From Gemmatimonadota bacterium (GTDB lineage Bacteria; Gemmatimonadota; Gemmatimonadetes; Gemmatimonadales; Gemmatimonadaceae), in the NCBI GenBank assembly GCA_023249395.1, contig JAHFCS010000082.1, positions 1 to 7,877 on the forward strand: a stretch of DNA of 7,877 nucleotides, in the 5' to 3' direction. Under the pieces are notes generated by a model. The model saw only the letters and a program-made list of their open reading frames with translations. It was not told the origin of the DNA and searched no databases. Of the stretch, positions 5,470-7,877 are shown piece after piece. Positions within the stretch are counted from its first letter, which is position 1, and each line of letters starts with the position of its first letter. The position numbers and the translations under genes were made by a program.

Positions 5470-6068
5470 GCGCATGGCTGACGACGGGGTCCAGTTGGCT
5501 GCTCCAGGCCGCTGCGGCTCTGCCCGACACGATCGTCACGAAGCAGGTGGCCGTCGAGCCGGGACTCTTCGCGAAGATCACGACCTACGCGAGCGGGCTC
5601 ATTTCCATTGCGCTGCTCGTCCTCACCGTCGCACTCGTGCCGGCAGCGTGGAATTTCCGCAAGAGCTACGGCAAGATCAGCGACATGCTCGACAAGATCT
5701 ATGGCGATATCAATCCGATCATGCGGCACGCGAGCGCGATTGCCGATAACGTCAATTATGTCACGACGTCGCTGCGGGTCGACGTTCAGAAGGTCAGTCA
5801 GACTGTCGCTTCGGCGAATCAGCGTCTGATGTCGTCGGTCGAGCTAGCGGAAGACCGCATCAAGGAGCTGAATGCGCTGCTCGCTGTTGTTCAGGAAGAG
5901 GCCGAGTCCGCGTTCGTCTCGACCGCATCGACGTTGCGCGGAGTGCGCACTGGAATTCATGAAGCATTTGAAAAGGAGGAGTCGGTAGATGCCAGATACA
6001 TTGAAGGCGAGCCCGGGTGGGAGAAGCCGCGCCCGCGCGTCCGCCCCCGTGACGAACAACTCGGATGA
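5466..6068 (+). CDS. DUF948-like membrane-anchored coiled-coil protein
   Basis: This 200-aa protein of unknown function resembles DUF948 (YoxC-type) proteins. A weakly hydrophobic N-terminus (11-20) is followed by one clear transmembrane segment at about 44-62 (SGLISIALLVLTVALVPAAW). A long, mostly helical stretch at about 66-170 follows (RKSYGKISDMLDKIYGDINP, later VQKVSQTVASANQRL and VELAEDRIKELNALLAVVQEE), which looks like coiled coil. The last 30 residues are Pro/Arg/Glu-rich and probably disordered. The ATG at 5466 is the only plausible start, because a TAA lies in frame at 5385 with no other start between. It lacks a Shine-Dalgarno and overlaps the stop of a short upstream ORF. Its last 80 nt overlap the YtxH-like gene. 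DUF948 and YtxH proteins are often neighbours in other bacteria, which supports a shared envelope role. The family call is moderate and the function unknown. Confidence 0.75.
   Translation: MSAWLTTGSSWLLQAAAALPDTIVTKQVAVEPGLFAKITTYASGLISIALLVLTVALVPAAWNFRKSYGKISDMLDKIYGDINPIMRHASAIADNVNYVTTSLRVDVQKVSQTVASANQRLMSSVELAEDRIKELNALLAVVQEEAESAFVSTASTLRGVRTGIHEAFEKEESVDARYIEGEPGWEKPRPRVRPRDEQLG
5974..5979 (+). promoter_or_regulatory. Shine-Dalgarno of the YtxH-like gene
   Basis: AGGAGG (within AAAAGGAGGAG) lies 9 nt before ATG 5989, inside the coding region of the DUF948-like gene. It is the strongest ribosome site on the plus strand here and supports a start that overlaps the preceding gene by 80 nt. 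Confidence 0.75.
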
Positions 6069-6519
6069 CGACCGCGAGCAGCAGTTCGATCTGCTGACGG
6101 CGGCGCTCCTCGGCGCCGCGGTAGGCGCCGCGGTGACGCTTCTCTTCCGAACGGGACCTGGTGGCCGCCGTCCCATAGGCCCGATCATCGGAGCCGCCGG
6201 ACGTGGCGCGAGGTTCGCCGGGATCGCGGGGCTCGAGGGCGCGCGATGGGCGGGCGATCGCGCAGCTCCCGGCGCGCGGTGGGTTGCCGAGCAGGGACGA
6301 GAAGGCGCGAGGTGGGCGGGCAAACGCACAGCGCGTGGCTATCGTGCCGCCCAGGAAAAGGGCGCTGAGATGATTGACGATCTGCCACTCGACGATGTGG
6401 CGGAGTCGGTGCGGGAATACGTGGACTCGGCCCGGGAAGCAATCAACGACGTCGTGCGCGAGGAGATGTCCGATCTTCGCAAAGCGGTACGCCGCCAACG
6501 CAAGCGGATCGGTATCTAG
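5989..6519 (+). CDS. YtxH-like protein with five tandem 11-residue repeats
   Basis: This 176-aa protein has unknown function. Residues 1-32 are polar and disordered. Residues 34-53 (DLLTAALLGAAVGAAVTLLF) form a Gly/Ala-rich membrane segment followed by RTGPGGRRP, the layout of YtxH-type proteins. Residues 73-127 are five contiguous 11-residue units: GARFAGIAGLE, GARWAGDRAAP, GARWVAEQGRE, GARWAGKRTAR, GYRAAQEKGAE. Gly, Arg and an aromatic recur in register in the first four. Residues 128-176 are charged and helical (DDVAESVREYVDSAREAIND, then a basic RRQRKR end). Eleven-residue periodicity suggests one long amphipathic helix (3.67 residues per turn) lying on a membrane or packing as a hendecad bundle; that is inference. 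The start follows a strong AGGAGG. The gene lies between the DUF948-like gene (80-nt overlap) and the phospholipase gene (19-nt gap), probably one operon. Confidence 0.78.
   Translation: MPDTLKASPGGRSRARASAPVTNNSDDDREQQFDLLTAALLGAAVGAAVTLLFRTGPGGRRPIGPIIGAAGRGARFAGIAGLEGARWAGDRAAPGARWVAEQGREGARWAGKRTARGYRAAQEKGAEMIDDLPLDDVAESVREYVDSAREAINDVVREEMSDLRKAVRRQRKRIGI
6205..6369 (+). repeat. Five diverged 33-bp tandem repeats within the YtxH-like gene
   Basis: Five units of exactly 33 bp encode the 11-residue repeats. The first four begin GGCGCG followed by an Arg codon (AGG, CGA, CGG, AGG) and an aromatic codon (TTC, then TGG three times); the fifth starts GGCTATCGT. The rest of each unit has diverged, so this looks like old internal duplication kept under selection rather than a recent expansion. 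Confidence 0.8.
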
Positions 6520-6538
6520 AGCGTCGCTCCGGCTGTCG

Positions 6539-7480
6539 ATGAGGCAGCCGTTGATCGTTGTCACGCTTGCTTTCTGCGTCGCGGTGCTGCTGCTGGCCGC
6601 CACGCCATCAGTCGCCTACGCCTGGACCCCTGGCACGCACATCTTTCTTGGCGAGGCAGTGATGCGGTCACTGCCTCTACTGCCCCAGGCGATAAGCGAG
6701 CTGATCGGCACATTTCCCTATGACTTCCTCTACGGAAGCATCGCCGCCGACACGAGCATGGCAAAGAAATACGCCGCGGCGGGACGACACTGTCACTCGT
6801 GGACCGTGGGACTGGAGATCTACTCCGAGGCGCGCGCCGAGCGGATGCGGGCCTTCGGTCTCGGATACCTCGCCCATCTGGCAGCTGACGCGGTGGCGCA
6901 CAACTATTTCGTTCCGCATCAGCTGGCAATCACCTCGACGACCACGGCGCTCGGACACAGCTACTGGGAGAGCCGCTTCGACACTCACATCGGCGAGCGC
7001 TACAGCCGCCGGGCGCGCGAGGTGATCCTTCTCGATCATTCGGCATCGGACGAGCACCTCGACCGCATACTGAGTCCGACGATCTTCAGCACGTCGACCA
7101 ACCGGCGGATATTCCGCGGGATGGTCTACGTTGCCGACAGCGAATCGTGGCAGCGGATCTTCCACATGGTGTCGGAGAAGAGCCGGTGGGATCTCCAGCA
7201 GGAGGACATTGCGCTCTACATGGCGAGATCCTACGACTTCATCATCGACCTGTTCAATCGCTTCGAGGACGCTGAACCCTACACCCTCGATCCCTCGGGA
7301 GCGCATGCGCTGCGGGCGGCGAAGAGAGTGCGCCGGGCGGCACTGAGGCGCGGGGGTGACGACATGCACATTGCAGAGGAAGCACGCACACACTTCGGCA
7401 TGCCGCGCTCGACTCTGGCTTACGCCAGGCAGCTCGATCAGCCGCTCTTTCCCCCGCCGGCGCGCGACACGAGCAACTGA
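6539..7480 (+). CDS. Secreted zinc-dependent phospholipase C-like protein
   Basis: This 313-aa exported protein has the fold signature of zinc-dependent phospholipase C / S1-P1 nuclease-like enzymes. Residues 1-28 are a signal peptide with a hydrophobic core (LIVVTLAFCVAVLLLAA) and a cleavage site after SVAYA, leaving Trp29 as the mature N-terminus. In bacterial PLCs the N-terminal Trp is itself a zinc ligand. The remaining ligands appear in family order: His34 (GTH), Asp71 (AADTS), His84 or His86 (RHCHSW), His113 and Asp117 (YLAHLAAD), His121, then His140 and Glu144 (HSYWE). The length is somewhat above the B. cereus enzyme. The start is ATG at 6539, placing a signal peptide first; upstream in-frame codons are shadow of the YtxH-like gene. 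No Shine-Dalgarno is visible, so coupling across the 19-nt gap is possible. The substrate is unproven. The 3' end overlaps gatB on the other strand by 43 bp. Confidence 0.82.
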   Translation: MRQPLIVVTLAFCVAVLLLAATPSVAYAWTPGTHIFLGEAVMRSLPLLPQAISELIGTFPYDFLYGSIAADTSMAKKYAAAGRHCHSWTVGLEIYSEARAERMRAFGLGYLAHLAADAVAHNYFVPHQLAITSTTTALGHSYWESRFDTHIGERYSRRAREVILLDHSASDEHLDRILSPTIFSTSTNRRIFRGMVYVADSESWQRIFHMVSEKSRWDLQQEDIALYMARSYDFIIDLFNRFEDAEPYTLDPSGAHALRAAKRVRRAALRRGGDDMHIAEEARTHFGMPRSTLAYARQLDQPLFPPPARDTSN

Positions 7481-7877
7481 TTGACGCGCCTGGGATCGGC
7501 GCGCCCGCCTGATTTCTTCATCACGAAGCCGACGATCACGCCCTGGAGCTTCCGTTCGCCGGCAAGATAGCGCTTCGCCTCCTCTGGATGCTCGGACAGG
7601 ACTTCATCGATCCACCCGGCGAGCGCGGCGTCGTCCCCCACCTTCAGAAGTCCTTCGTCGTGGGCTATCTGGGCGGGAGATTTTCCGCTCTCGGCCATTC
7701 GGGTGAAGACGCGCTTTGCAGCGGCGTGACTGACCAGTCCGTCGCGAATCATGTTGATGAGCTGCGCGAGATCGGACGGTCGCACGGCAAATTCCGAGAT
7801 CGACACGCCAGTGGCGTTGAGCGCGGCCTGCACCTCGCCCATCACCCAGTTTGCAGCGGCCTTTCCATCGCCTGTCT
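7438..7877 (-). CDS. gatB: Asp/Glu-tRNA amidotransferase subunit B, C-terminal part (5' end beyond right edge)
   Basis: GatB with GatA and GatC converts Glu-tRNA(Gln) or Asp-tRNA(Asn) to the amidated form. About 145 C-terminal residues are visible. The first ones, TGDGKAAANWVMGEVQAALN, match the conserved end of the GatB core (K-AANW). The rest is the helical tRNA-binding YqeY-type tail: LAQLINMIRDGLVSHAAAKRV, then EGLLKVGDDAALAGWIDEVL, and finally GFVMKKSGGRADPRRVNQLL, the usual G-VMK-GGRADP-VN-LL ending. No start lies in the window; in-frame Met codons near 7845 are internal. The coding end lies inside the 3' end of the convergent phospholipase gene. Confidence 0.95.
   Translation of the reverse strand, partial: TGDGKAAANWVMGEVQAALNATGVSISEFAVRPSDLAQLINMIRDGLVSHAAAKRVFTRMAESGKSPAQIAHDEGLLKVGDDAALAGWIDEVLSEHPEEAKRYLAGERKLQGVIVGFVMKKSGGRADPRRVNQLLVSRAGGGKSG

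Noticed and set aside
6374..6538. 55-codon extension of the PLC-like gene
   Set aside because: It overlaps the charged helical end of the YtxH-like gene and would place the signal peptide internally.
1..7877. CRISPR array, insertion sequence, prophage or defence genes
   Set aside because: No regularly spaced repeats, transposase, integrase or nuclease-type ORFs are seen; the gene content is housekeeping plus an envelope cluster.

Overview
The window is bacterial chromosome of high G+C content. It is densely coded, with several genes that overlap by four bases. The gene content is housekeeping: translation factors, murein precursor synthesis and tRNA amidation. The Ala/Pro/Arg-rich linkers, the NusA with an acidic tail, the aspartate-type MurA and the DUF948/YtxH-like pair fit a Gram-negative-type high-GC soil phylum. 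Gemmatimonadota is my best guess, but it is an inference from style and gene order, not a proof.

Layout. Positions 1-2973 (minus strand) hold a rimP-nusA-ylxQ-infB operon, read from right to left; infB runs off the left edge after about 198 codons. Positions 2974-3275 are a 302-bp gene-free stretch. It holds a candidate promoter, an intrinsic-terminator hairpin lying between that promoter and rimP, and, nearer pgeF, a 97-nt nested inverted repeat that can fold as a three-way junction. Positions 3276-5293 (minus strand) hold murA followed by pgeF, overlapping by four bases. Positions 5294-5465 are a divergent control region with one AT-rich patch and, on the plus strand, a possible 10-codon leader ORF. 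Positions 5466-7480 (plus strand) hold a three-gene cluster: a DUF948-like membrane/coiled-coil protein, a YtxH-like protein with five tandem 11-residue repeats, and a secreted zinc-dependent phospholipase C-like protein. Positions 7438-7877 (minus strand) are the 3' end of gatB, which overlaps the phospholipase gene tail to tail by 43 bp.

How the genes work together. RimP (30S maturation), NusA (transcription elongation, termination and antitermination), the L7Ae-like YlxQ and IF-2 form the conserved transcription/translation operon. The terminator in its leader suggests control by attenuation; NusA autoregulation is a natural hypothesis. MurA starts peptidoglycan precursor synthesis, and PgeF belongs to a family that removes misbuilt precursors, so this pair couples making and proofreading of murein. 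The plus-strand trio looks envelope-directed (one anchored protein, one predicted amphipathic helical protein, one exported Zn enzyme). It is the least understood part of the window.

The points most worth attention are the rimP leader attenuator, the 97-nt structured element, the hendecad-repeat protein beside a secreted phospholipase, the natural Cys-to-Asp MurA, and the SD-less DUF948 start that overlaps a short leader ORF.
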